Part shown: in pieces, positions 1 through 6,201 of the stretch
How the letters are laid out: the number at the start of each line of letters is the position of its first letter
How positions within the stretch are numbered: the stretch's first letter is position 1
DNA from: a virus
Virus record (IMG/VR): IMGVR_UViG_3300020439_000110
Span: 1-20,123 of that record
Direction: 5' to 3' (one strand)
DNA: 20,123 nucleotides
Notes under the pieces: model-generated
The model's input: only the letters and a program-made list of their open reading frames with translations
Database searches by the model: none
What the model was told of the DNA's origin: nothing
Program-made: the position numbers and the translations under genes

Positions 1-595
1 CATCTGCTTTTAAGAATTGAGATGAAGTTCCACCAGATTTTACTAATGATGTTGCAGTTACAACACCCGTAATATCAATATTACCAGTCCCAGTAATATC
101 ATTAGAGTTGAGATTTAAATCTCCACCAAGTTGTGGTGAGGTATCGTCAGAAACTTGAGCAAGTCCACCACCAGATCCAGAAGTAGTGACAGTTGTAATA
201 CCAGTAATTCTTCCGTTAGCATCAACTGTTATGACAGGTGTCAGTCCAGTGCTTCCGTAAGTTGCTGCAGAAGCACCAGTAAGTCCCGTTAAACTAGCAC
301 CTGAACCGGCAAATGAAGTAGCAGTTACTGTTCCATCAACATCCAGTTTTGTGGTTGGTATTTCTGAACCGATACCAACATTACCGGCAGTAAAATATGC
401 ATTATATGTATTTGTTCCAGTACCAACTCTGAAAGGGTTGATAGCAATAACTGTGGTTCCAACACCTACATTTTTGGATGCGTAGAGATATCCATCATAG
501 GTATTAAGAGCTATCTCACCTAAAGGAACCTGGTCTGGTGTAGGAATCTTGCCCTCTACAGAAGACCTTTTCAGTCTAATTTTTGGATCTGCCAT
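1..595 (-). CDS. Tail-fibre-like virion structural protein, N-terminal 198 codons (runs off the left edge)
   Basis: The frame opens at ATG 595 and stays open to base 1, so the C-terminus is missing. The start has a GAGGG Shine-Dalgarno (600-604) a few bases upstream. The protein begins MADPKIRLKRSSVEGKIPTP, then LGEIALNTYDGYLYASK. This short LKR..VEGKIP..LGEIALN layout resembles the anchoring N-termini of cyanophage fibres, related in style to the Mtd N-terminal domain. It is followed by VGIGSEIPTTKLDVDGTV (about residues 95-112), a VDANGRITGI segment, PQLGGDLNLNSNDITG, and finally GGTSSQFLKAD at the edge. These Gly/Thr/Asn-rich units are typical of trimeric beta-helical phage fibres. GTSSQFLKAD recurs in the fibre at the other end of the window. 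The likely role is a baseplate-attached fibre or fibre segment; receptor and partner are unknown. It stands alone behind its own late-promoter-like element and a palindromic leader. Confidence 0.85.
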   Translation of the reverse strand, partial: MADPKIRLKRSSVEGKIPTPDQVPLGEIALNTYDGYLYASKNVGVGTTVIAINPFRVGTGTNTYNAYFTAGNVGIGSEIPTTKLDVDGTVTATSFAGSGASLTGLTGASAATYGSTGLTPVITVDANGRITGITTVTTSGSGGGLAQVSDDTSPQLGGDLNLNSNDITGTGNIDITGVVTATSLVKSGGTSSQFLKAD

Positions 596-607
596 CTATC
601 CCTCAGT

Positions 608-640
608 TGGTATATACCATTTTCCTAGTATATACTAGGA
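608..640. repeat. Two adjacent perfect palindromes in the leader of the left fibre gene
   Basis: Bases 623-640 read TCCTAGTATATACTAGGA, an 18-base perfect palindrome. Bases 608-619 read TGGTATATACCA, a 12-base perfect palindrome sharing the GTATATAC core. Both lie between the late-promoter-like element (651-658) and the ATG at 595, so they would be in or near the 5' leader of the fibre mRNA. As RNA the larger one can fold into a stem with a four-base AUAU loop. On the minus strand no U-run follows, so a classical intrinsic terminator is not supported. It could be a protein-binding operator, an mRNA-stability hairpin or a processing site. The palindromes are observed; the role is inferred. Confidence 0.6.
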
Positions 641-650
641 GTGTTAAAGA

Positions 651-658
651 TATTTATT
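651..658 (-). promoter_or_regulatory. Putative T4-type late promoter (AATAAATA) for the left fibre gene
   Basis: The minus strand reads AATAAATA, seven of eight matches to the T4 late consensus TATAAATA used by the gp55 sigma factor with sliding-clamp activation. It overlaps the stop codon of the upstream 62-codon gene and lies about 55 bases before the ATG at 595, the longest leader in the window. The leader contains two palindromes. Confidence 0.5.
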
Positions 659-845
659 AATATTCTTCAGTAGATTTTGCAGATCTCTTTGGTTTTTTTT
701 CTAACTCTGATATCTTTTGATTCAAAGATTCTATAGTCTGTCTATACTTCAACTCTCTTGCTTCTAGAGCAATATTTTGATTCATAAAATCAAAAAGTTT
801 ACTTTGATAGACAGAAATCAGATTCGTATAATCTTGTTCATCCAT
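657..845 (-). CDS. Small coiled-coil protein, 62 residues, function unknown
   Basis: ATG at 845 lies four bases after the TGA of the upstream fibre gene, so it is probably translated from the same mRNA. The protein is highly charged and predicted helical. Residues about 10-52 carry a heptad-like pattern (LISVYQSKLFDFMNQNIALE, then LKYRQTIESLNQKISELEKK), followed by a basic tail KKPKRSAKS and an acidic end EEY. There is no signal peptide or membrane segment. I do not recognise a named family. Its position directly behind a fibre gene suggests a fibre-associated or assembly (chaperone-like) factor, which is inference only. The start is firm because no other in-frame ATG fits the spacing. Confidence 0.75.
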   Translation of the reverse strand: MDEQDYTNLISVYQSKLFDFMNQNIALEARELKYRQTIESLNQKISELEKKPKRSAKSTEEY

Positions 846-849
846 AATA

Positions 850-2331
850 TCAGAATGATCCGCCGTCTATCGTTGCATTAGTAATAACTACTTCTCCACC
901 ACTACAACCGATAACTTCAACTGTAGAACCAGTGCATCCACTTACATACAGAGAAGCAACTTCTAATGCACCACCAGTATTATTAGTAAGAACTCCAGTA
1001 TTTTCTGAAACATCAGCAGAAACAACAACTCTTGAAGTGCTATCATCCCAGAATACTGCTGCCTTCTTAGGAGCAGTTGTATAGTAGTTAAACAGAACAC
1101 CAATATCTTTATTCAGATCTGATGATGGTGGGACAAGATTTCCTGCATCATTAACCAATCCAAAATCAACTAGAGCATCCTCAACATTCAGAGTTGTGGT
1201 ATTTACCTGAGTAGTAGAACCATTAACATACAGGTTGCCAGAAACAGTCAGGTTGTTAGAAACAGTAACATTATTAGGAAGTCCAATAGTAACGCTTTGG
1301 TTTGCTACGACAGTCTCAATCTCATTAGTAGTGCCAGAGAACGTAAGTGATTGTGAATCTAAATCAACAGAACCAGTATGGGTGCCATCAGAAATGTCAA
1401 GATCTTGTGCTGTTACATTATTATCTACATAGTCTTTAACTGCTGCCGATGTTGGAATAGAGGTATCATTATCATTTGAACCAATACCCTCAGACTCTAA
1501 AACTATTGCAGCAGCTGCAAAGTCAGCAACTTCTACATTAGAGAGTGCGTTACCTGTGCCATTAGCATCAAATGTCTTATTAGTTAAAGTATCAGATGAT
1601 GCTGCCGTAATAAATGCGGAAGTACTATTGTCATAATTTGAAAGATCATTATCAACTGTCAGATCAATTGCACCATCTCCTGCATCATCATATGCAGCAG
1701 TAATGCGAGTATGTGACCCATTAGTTACTAACTGAGCACCAGTAATGTCTTGAATCCTCTCTGCATTCAGAGTAACATCGCCAGAGGTTACAGTAAAATC
1801 TGTACCATCAAAAGTTGCAACACCCGGATTGGTTTCTGTTGCTAATTCAGCAGCAATAAGAATCTGGTTATTAGATACAGTGGTGTCAATACCTTCACCA
1901 GCAGCAAAAGTTAGTGTTTCTCCAGTATTGAATGTATCAGAAGTGCCGTTTTCTGCAGCAATAGTAAATGATGATGCTGCTGGAGTGGAGAATGATAAAT
2001 TTCCTGCACCATCAGTAATTAAAACGTTGCCATTAGACCCATCAGTTCCTGGCATCGTATAAGTTACAATGCCAGAAAGACTATCTGGTGACTTAATTGT
2101 AACAAAACTCGTTCCGTTATTTGTACCTTCTACAAGGTTAACTCCACTACCTTTTGTTGCAGAGTTTACTGACCAATATCTACCAGAACCAATAAGTTTA
2201 TTATTAGCAGTAGTTTCATCAAGACCGACATAAAGATCATAACTATCGGTGGTAAAACCTGGCTCCCCTCCCTTCAGTCCTGGAAGATTTGCTAATAAAC
2301 CACGCTTTAACTGAATTACGGGTGCAGCCAT
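850..2331 (-). CDS. Tail fibre-like virion protein, 493 residues, with an Mtd-like N-terminal domain
   Basis: The N-terminus (residues 1-45; IQLKRGLLANLPGLKGGEPG, then FTTDSYDLYVGLD) fits the Mtd N-terminal type of domain that anchors receptor-binding proteins to phage baseplates. The middle is Thr/Asn/Ser-rich with cyanophage fibre modules: DTLTNKTFDANGTGNALSNV, a SIPTSAAVKDYVDNNV segment, then VSGNLYVNGSTTQVNTTTLN followed by VEDALVDFG. The C-terminus has two Cys (SGCTGS and VIGCSGG) and ends IDGGSF. It is probably a trimeric beta-helical adhesin or fibre subunit acting outside the virion at the baseplate; this is inferred from repeats and anchor. A perfect TATAAATA element lies about 31 bases upstream of the ATG at 2331. 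The Shine-Dalgarno is weak (ACGAGA). The 62-codon gene follows with a four-base gap. Confidence 0.85.
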   Translation of the reverse strand: MAAPVIQLKRGLLANLPGLKGGEPGFTTDSYDLYVGLDETTANNKLIGSGRYWSVNSATKGSGVNLVEGTNNGTSFVTIKSPDSLSGIVTYTMPGTDGSNGNVLITDGAGNLSFSTPAASSFTIAAENGTSDTFNTGETLTFAAGEGIDTTVSNNQILIAAELATETNPGVATFDGTDFTVTSGDVTLNAERIQDITGAQLVTNGSHTRITAAYDDAGDGAIDLTVDNDLSNYDNSTSAFITAASSDTLTNKTFDANGTGNALSNVEVADFAAAAIVLESEGIGSNDNDTSIPTSAAVKDYVDNNVTAQDLDISDGTHTGSVDLDSQSLTFSGTTNEIETVVANQSVTIGLPNNVTVSNNLTVSGNLYVNGSTTQVNTTTLNVEDALVDFGLVNDAGNLVPPSSDLNKDIGVLFNYYTTAPKKAAVFWDDSTSRVVVSADVSENTGVLTNNTGGALEVASLYVSGCTGSTVEVIGCSGGEVVITNATIDGGSF

Positions 2332-2361
2332 TCTCGTATGAATCTATACTACCTAGTGTAT

Positions 2362-2369
2362 TATTTATA
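2362..2369 (-). promoter_or_regulatory. Putative late promoter, perfect TATAAATA, for the 493-residue fibre gene
   Basis: The minus strand reads TATAAATA, identical to the T4 late promoter consensus. It lies in the 55-base gap between the stop of the upstream 78-codon gene (2387) and the ATG at 2331. It is the best-matching late element in the window. Confidence 0.65.
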
Positions 2370-2386
2370 AATTCAAAATGTATAAT

Positions 2387-2623
2387 TTAAAATGTTCCAC
2401 CTTGAAAAGTTCTTTGAACATCTTCCAATTGTGATTCAAGGGTTGTAACAAAATCTCTTGGAGATGGTGTAGTTAAAGAACTAATCAATACGTCATCTGT
2501 AGAAACAACCTCAAATTCATCTGTTGTTGCATTATACCGCAACACAAACTTGTTTCTACTAGCACCATTAGTATCTAAAATTTGCAGTTCGTTATCTGAT
2601 AAATCTCTTACTCTTCTTGGCAT
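2387..2623 (-). CDS. Small virion-type protein, 78 residues, paralogue of its upstream neighbour
   Basis: The product is acidic and soluble, with no membrane segment. Residues about 24-78 align with the end of the upstream 104-residue protein: a Y-x-x-TT-x-x-F-x-x-VS-x-DD-x-L core (FVLRYNATTDEFEVVSTDDV), then DFVTTLESQLEDV and a C-terminal QGGTF. The start ATG overlaps the upstream TAA (TAATG). A strong Shine-Dalgarno, AGGAGGA, is built into the last codons of the upstream gene at 2629-2635, so translation is probably coupled. I do not recognise a named family. The pattern suggests a beta-hairpin followed by a short helix, perhaps a trimerising fibre-tip or connector piece; this is inference. 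An aromatic GGxF-type end is shared with neighbouring virion proteins. Confidence 0.8.
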   Translation of the reverse strand: MPRRVRDLSDNELQILDTNGASRNKFVLRYNATTDEFEVVSTDDVLISSLTTPSPRDFVTTLESQLEDVQRTFQGGTF

Positions 2624-2937
2624 TAGAATCCTCCTGCGTCCAATTCTGTTACTGGAAGTACAAGTTCTTCTTCTAATCTATCAACAAAATCATCAGGCAA
2701 ATCAACATCATCTACCGATGTTGATAAAATATCGTCTGATGATACTAAAACAAATTTATTAGTCGTATCATCATATGACACTAATAATCCATCTTTAGAT
2801 TCATCTAAAGTTCCAAATGAAGTGTCATTCATTTCACGAATTACTGATATATTTCTAACTGATTTTATGTTGGGTTTTGCTTCCCCTTTTTGTATACTTG
2901 CTCTTGGTGCAGATGATGCTTTTCTAATAATAGGCAT
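2623..2937 (-). CDS. Small virion-type protein, 104 residues, paralogue of its downstream neighbour
   Basis: The N-terminal half is basic and Ala/Ser-rich (MPIIRKASSAPRASIQKGEA). The C-terminal half is acidic and repeats the downstream 78-residue protein: LLVSYDDTTNKFVLVSSDDI, then DFVDRLEEELVLPV and the end DAGGF. ATG 2937 follows the TAA of the 112-codon gene after four bases, with only weak Shine-Dalgarno similarity, so it probably depends on readthrough of ribosomes from the upstream gene. The two paralogues differ mainly in their N-termini, which suggests the shared C-terminal part is a common docking or oligomerisation unit while the N-terminus contacts different partners. That reading is inferred; no named family is recognised. 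Confidence 0.8.
   Translation of the reverse strand: MPIIRKASSAPRASIQKGEAKPNIKSVRNISVIREMNDTSFGTLDESKDGLLVSYDDTTNKFVLVSSDDILSTSVDDVDLPDDFVDRLEEELVLPVTELDAGGF
2629..2635 (-). promoter_or_regulatory. Strong ribosome binding site AGGAGGA for the 78-codon gene
   Basis: AGGAGGA lies five bases before the ATG at 2623 and inside the codons for the final Ala-Gly-Gly of the upstream protein. It is the strongest Shine-Dalgarno in the window and fixes the start at the TAATG overlap. Confidence 0.75.
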
Positions 2938-2941
2938 GATT

Positions 2942-3280
2942 TTACGTTGTAGTAATACCTGCTGTTACAAATGCCATACCCTCTACCATCCTAGATACAG
3001 ATCCACTTGGAGATTGTAATCTAACATCATAAACATATCTTCCGGGTTCTAAAGAAACTGTTTTTCCTGATGTCATTGCAATAGAAACTTCTGCAGTAGC
3101 AGATGTAATAGAAACACTAAATGATGTAGACGTAGTTGCACCAGCATGTTTCTTTATGCTAGCAGATCCTGTATAACCAGCTAGATTTGAAGTCGATCCA
3201 TCAGTTTCTGTAGATACAAAAGTTTCGGAAAAATCTGCACCTTGAGGAATTGTTATATTAAAAACTGGATTGACTGCCAT
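2942..3280 (-). CDS. Virion structural protein, 112 residues, Ig-like/BppU-N-like beta-sandwich
   Basis: The sequence has a recognisable single-domain layout: FNITIPQGADFSETF, then LAGYTGSASIKKHAG, a paired SVSITSATAEVSIAM stretch, LEPGRYVYDVRLQSPSGSV and finally VEGMAFVTAGITTT. The order 'polar start, DLTGYT-type strand, SITxxxGEVxI, LEPGRYxYDVxL, VxEGxxxVxxxIT' is widespread in phages and resembles the N-terminal domain of baseplate upper protein BppU, which docks fibres on baseplates. There is no catalytic motif. It probably serves as a small structural adaptor. It sits at the head of a unit with the paralogous pair, behind an AATAAATA late element, directly after the gp16 gene. There is little Shine-Dalgarno similarity before ATG 3280. 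Confidence 0.75.
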   Translation of the reverse strand: MAVNPVFNITIPQGADFSETFVSTETDGSTSNLAGYTGSASIKKHAGATTSTSFSVSITSATAEVSIAMTSGKTVSLEPGRYVYDVRLQSPSGSVSRMVEGMAFVTAGITTT

Positions 3281-3299
3281 CGTTCAAATATAATTTTAA

Positions 3300-3734
3300 C
3301 TATTTATTATCTTCCTTAAGTCCGTCCTTTAGCATCTTTGCAAGGTCTGCAGTTGATCCGACAAACAATGCATTATTAACAGTAGATGGTCCTTTAACTT
3401 GCTTTTCTTCCTCTACATCTTTTAGTTTCTTTTGTAAGTCTAAAAGTTTGTCGGTTGCATCTGCGACATTCTTAATGAGTTGTCCAGCAACTTCATATGC
3501 TCTTGGCATCTCACTTTCTTGTGCAAGTTCAAGAACACCATTCAAAGCTTCTTGTCCTTTCTCAATGATTGAATAGAGATTACCTCTGGTATACTCATAA
3601 TCTTTTTTAATATCATCAACCGAATCTTTTAACTTCTCAACCTTCTTTTCTACTACTTCTGGATTAACAATGTCTCCAGAAGTATTAAAAGTTTCGTTCA
3701 GTTCGTCAAAATTTTTACTCATTTGCATAGTCAT
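3300..3734 (-). CDS. 16: Small terminase subunit, gp16-like
   Basis: The gp16 ring recognises phage DNA and modulates the gp17 motor during headful packaging. Similarity to T4 gp16 as I remember it is seen in the helical core: KKDYEYTRGNLYSIIEKGQE, then EMPRAYEVAGQLIKNV and LLDLQKKLKDVEEE (residues about 44-110). The C-terminal VNNALFVGSTADLAKML (about 119-135) corresponds to the NNATVFMGSPTEL segment of T4. Length (144) is close to T4 gp16 (164). The first ATG, 3734, overlaps the gp15 TGA by one base (TGATG), which favours coupled translation. In-frame ATGs at 3728 and 3722 are alternatives, the last giving MSKNFDEL. The gene follows gp15 exactly as in T4, but gene 17 does not follow it here. 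Confidence 0.88.
   Translation of the reverse strand: MTMQMSKNFDELNETFNTSGDIVNPEVVEKKVEKLKDSVDDIKKDYEYTRGNLYSIIEKGQEALNGVLELAQESEMPRAYEVAGQLIKNVADATDKLLDLQKKLKDVEEEKQVKGPSTVNNALFVGSTADLAKMLKDGLKEDNK
3301..3308 (-). promoter_or_regulatory. Putative late promoter (AATAAATA) for the 112/104/78-residue gene cluster
   Basis: AATAAATA on the minus strand overlaps the end of the gp16 gene and lies about 20 bases before ATG 3280. It matches the T4 late consensus at seven of eight positions. The short leader has no clear Shine-Dalgarno. Confidence 0.5.
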
Positions 3735-4735
3735 CAGAACGTATTACCACTAAATCCAAAATCATCACCTTCTTCAATTAGTGCATTGTCCGCAGCATCA
3801 ATTACATAAATTGGTTCGCCTGCCACATGATCCGTGATGGTTGTTCCATCTTGACCTCTATTAACAGTCAACTTATTGCCGTTAATTGTTTTGATAAAGA
3901 TCTGCTCCCCATTGAGATCAACATACGACTTAGCAGTCAATCCACTGACATCAGCAACTTCAAATGTCTTAGTTGTTGTTGTAATATCTGCAGATATTGT
4001 AGTTGCTGGATCTCCAGTATAATTTTTGATTGCTCTTGGAACAACAGAATAAGAAACTTCTCTTGTTGTATTTGAAAGATCTGTTCCAGTGAGATAACTG
4101 ACAGTTGCCTTCTTGATGATATCCTTGGTTGCAGAGGAAGAAGGACCAAACAGGTAAGTCTTGGCAGTAAATCTCAAAGTATAAAGAAGAACTCTTCTTT
4201 GAGAAAAATCTCCCTCATAATCATCCTGCATCGTAATATTTTCGAGCACTACAGGAATATCTCTCTTTTCCTGAATTGCTTCAACCAACTCTACCGATAA
4301 GTTATATGCTGGTTGGAAATATGGAAGAATTTGTTCAACAATTTGAAGAGCATCATCATTCAGTTTAGTCATGATGCTCAGTTCAAATTGCATATTGTAT
4401 GGAACTGGCATATAAGTCTTTTTTGACTCAGATCCATCATTAGGATCTTTTACGGTAAATGCCGTTGTAGTGGTTACTTTTCTTGAAGGATCATATGTAA
4501 GTCCAGTAAATTCAAACGACATCCTTGGAAGAGTAATTGCGGATGGTTTGTTTAAATCTGGAGATTGTTCAATCCTTGCTAAAAATTTCTGAGTAGGTCC
4601 ATATGCCAGAGGAACTTTTACAACGCTAGCAACACTATCAGAAGAATCTTTGTGCTGAATTGATATATTATTAAAAAGAGTACCAAAAGATATAATGGTT
4701 CTCCTTAAAATTTCGTTGTAAAAATACTCAAACAT
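3734..4735 (-). CDS. 15: Tail completion / sheath stabiliser protein, gp15-like
   Basis: gp15 caps the tail tube and sheath as a hexamer and forms the interface to the neck. The start MFEYFYNEILRRTIISFGTL with FNNISI parallels T4 gp15 MFGYFYNSSFRRYATLMGDL. The hallmark QIVEQILPYFQPAYN (131-145) is nearly identical to the T4 segment. RMSFEFTGLTYDP and FSQRRVLLYTLRFTAKTYLF also fit. The conserved part covers about residues 1-240. A C-terminal addition (about 248-312) holds a YVDLNGEQIFIKTI, then LTVNRGQDGT module also seen in the DUF4815 protein, before an acidic tail ending FSGNTF. Length is 333 against 272 in T4. AGGA (4743-4746) lies seven bases before ATG 4735, behind a CCTAAATA late element. 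Confidence 0.92.
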   Translation of the reverse strand: MFEYFYNEILRRTIISFGTLFNNISIQHKDSSDSVASVVKVPLAYGPTQKFLARIEQSPDLNKPSAITLPRMSFEFTGLTYDPSRKVTTTTAFTVKDPNDGSESKKTYMPVPYNMQFELSIMTKLNDDALQIVEQILPYFQPAYNLSVELVEAIQEKRDIPVVLENITMQDDYEGDFSQRRVLLYTLRFTAKTYLFGPSSSATKDIIKKATVSYLTGTDLSNTTREVSYSVVPRAIKNYTGDPATTISADITTTTKTFEVADVSGLTAKSYVDLNGEQIFIKTINGNKLTVNRGQDGTTITDHVAGEPIYVIDAADNALIEEGDDFGFSGNTF

Positions 4736-4772
4736 TTTTAATTCCTACAATATCATTCTTATGAGATAGTTT

Positions 4773-4780
4773 TATTTAGG
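4773..4780 (-). promoter_or_regulatory. Putative late promoter (CCTAAATA) for gp15-gp16
   Basis: CCTAAATA on the minus strand overlaps the TAA of gp14 and is about 37 bases upstream of the gp15 ATG. It keeps the TAAATA core of the T4 late consensus but has C in place of A at the third position from the core-proximal side. The same variant precedes gp13 and, nearly, gp8. Confidence 0.45.
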
Positions 4781-6197
4781 GAATACCGAATGGGTTCTGC
4801 TCTGAGAAGTCTAAAATAGAATCTGCTTCTGTTTCAATCTCAAAGTTATCTGCATAACCATCATCCATTGGTTCCTTATCAGATACTCTTAGAATGTAAG
4901 ATGCTCCAGATGTTCCACCTACAATAGATTCTCCTACAAGGAAAGTTCCAGATACTGTTGCTACTTCTAATTCGTTAGTAATAGAACTCCAAGTTCTAAC
5001 CCTTGCAGTAGTTCCACTAATAGATCCAGTTACAGTTTCGTTAAACTGGAATGTACCAGATCCAGAACTATTTGCGGCAGCAATAGAAATAGTTGGTGCC
5101 TCAGTATATCCAAGACCAGCATTTGTCATATAAATTGCAGAAATAGTTCCTGCAGCACTAACAACAGCTGTTGCAGCAGCAGATACTGAAGAAGTGCCTG
5201 TAAATGTAATTTGTGGATTCTCAGTATATCCACCCCCACCCGAAGTGATAGTTACTATACCAACAACACCATCTCCAATAGTTGCTGTTACTGCAGCACC
5301 TACACCATCACCAATGATTCTTACACTTGGTGCTACTGTATATCCTGCACCAGAGTTTGCAACATTTACACCTTGTACTGATTGTAATCTTGGGTTTGCA
5401 TTTAAATTGCATACATTGATTCCACCAATCATAGTGGCAATACCAACTGCAGTTGTTCCTCCAGACGGTGCTGAAGAAATTGCTACGGTAGGAACTTCTC
5501 CGTACCCACCACCTCTATCAGAAATAGTAAAGAATCTTACACCACCATCAAATATTGCTGCAGTTGCAGTTGCTGTTGATGCTGCTCCAATAAGTCTAAG
5601 TGTCTGAGTAATTCCTTGAACTGTATTGATGCCATCATCCGTGACACCATCAGTTTCATTTCCAACAAGGTTATCATCAATTTCATCTACACCAGTTGCA
5701 ATGACCTCATCTTCCATTCTGAAGAGTTCGCAGGTGAGTTCATATACATAAAGTTTTTGAAGTTGATAGTATGGTTTTGCATACTCAACATCTTTTATTT
5801 CATAAATTCTATCGTCTAGTGGAAACCAGATAAGATCTCCACTCTTTGGTCTGGTTGATAATTTAATATTGTCCTCATTTTCTATCAGGGGAGTGATATA
5901 ACTTTCAAATCTTTCCCTTGAAATTACAAGTCTTATCTCATCTTTTGACTCTATTCCAAATTTTGATAATATGTTTCCGGCACCAGAATATTGATCATAG
6001 TTATCAACATATGCCTCAAGTGGAAGAGCCATATCAAAAGTTGATTGAACAACTTCTCTTATAATACTATTTTCAGAGACAAATTTTCTGGGTAGATAAA
6101 AAGTTTCTACCCCATACATTCTCAACTGTTCATTAATTAAGTCTTGAACAAGACTTTGTTCACCCTGAGTACCCTGAGTAAAAAATGGATTTAACAT
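4776..6197 (-). CDS. 14: Neck protein gp14-like, with a large inserted repeat domain
   Basis: gp14 with gp13 forms the neck that joins the filled head to the tail. Residues about 20-160 match T4 gp14 in order: LINEQLRMYGVETFYLPRKF, then LEAYVDNYDQYSG, FGIESKDEIRLVISRERFES, GDLIWFPLDDRIYEI and PYYQLQKLYVYEL. The C-terminus ILDFSEQNPFGIP matches the acidic gp14 tail. At 473 residues it is almost twice the 256 of T4. The extra segment is about 200-440 and contains four GxGY repeats (Tyr 232, 286, 324, 364), then two FxxGExxxGxxSG units (about 384-400 and 419-435). ATG 6197 is four bases after the gp13 TAG, and AGGA at 6205-6208 overlaps the gp13 stop, so the two neck genes are probably co-translated. 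Confidence 0.92.
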   Translation of the reverse strand: MLNPFFTQGTQGEQSLVQDLINEQLRMYGVETFYLPRKFVSENSIIREVVQSTFDMALPLEAYVDNYDQYSGAGNILSKFGIESKDEIRLVISRERFESYITPLIENEDNIKLSTRPKSGDLIWFPLDDRIYEIKDVEYAKPYYQLQKLYVYELTCELFRMEDEVIATGVDEIDDNLVGNETDGVTDDGINTVQGITQTLRLIGAASTATATAAIFDGGVRFFTISDRGGGYGEVPTVAISSAPSGGTTAVGIATMIGGINVCNLNANPRLQSVQGVNVANSGAGYTVAPSVRIIGDGVGAAVTATIGDGVVGIVTITSGGGGYTENPQITFTGTSSVSAAATAVVSAAGTISAIYMTNAGLGYTEAPTISIAAANSSGSGTFQFNETVTGSISGTTARVRTWSSITNELEVATVSGTFLVGESIVGGTSGASYILRVSDKEPMDDGYADNFEIETEADSILDFSEQNPFGIP

Positions 6198-6201
6198 ATT
6201 A

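Noticed and set aside
623-640. Palindrome as an intrinsic terminator of the upstream gene
   Set aside because: On the minus strand it is followed by AAAATGG rather than a T-run, and it lies after the late-promoter-like element of the next gene.
1-3300. Large terminase gp17 expected after gp16
   Set aside because: No Walker A/B ATPase or nuclease motif occurs in any frame here; the genes are small virion-type and fibre proteins.
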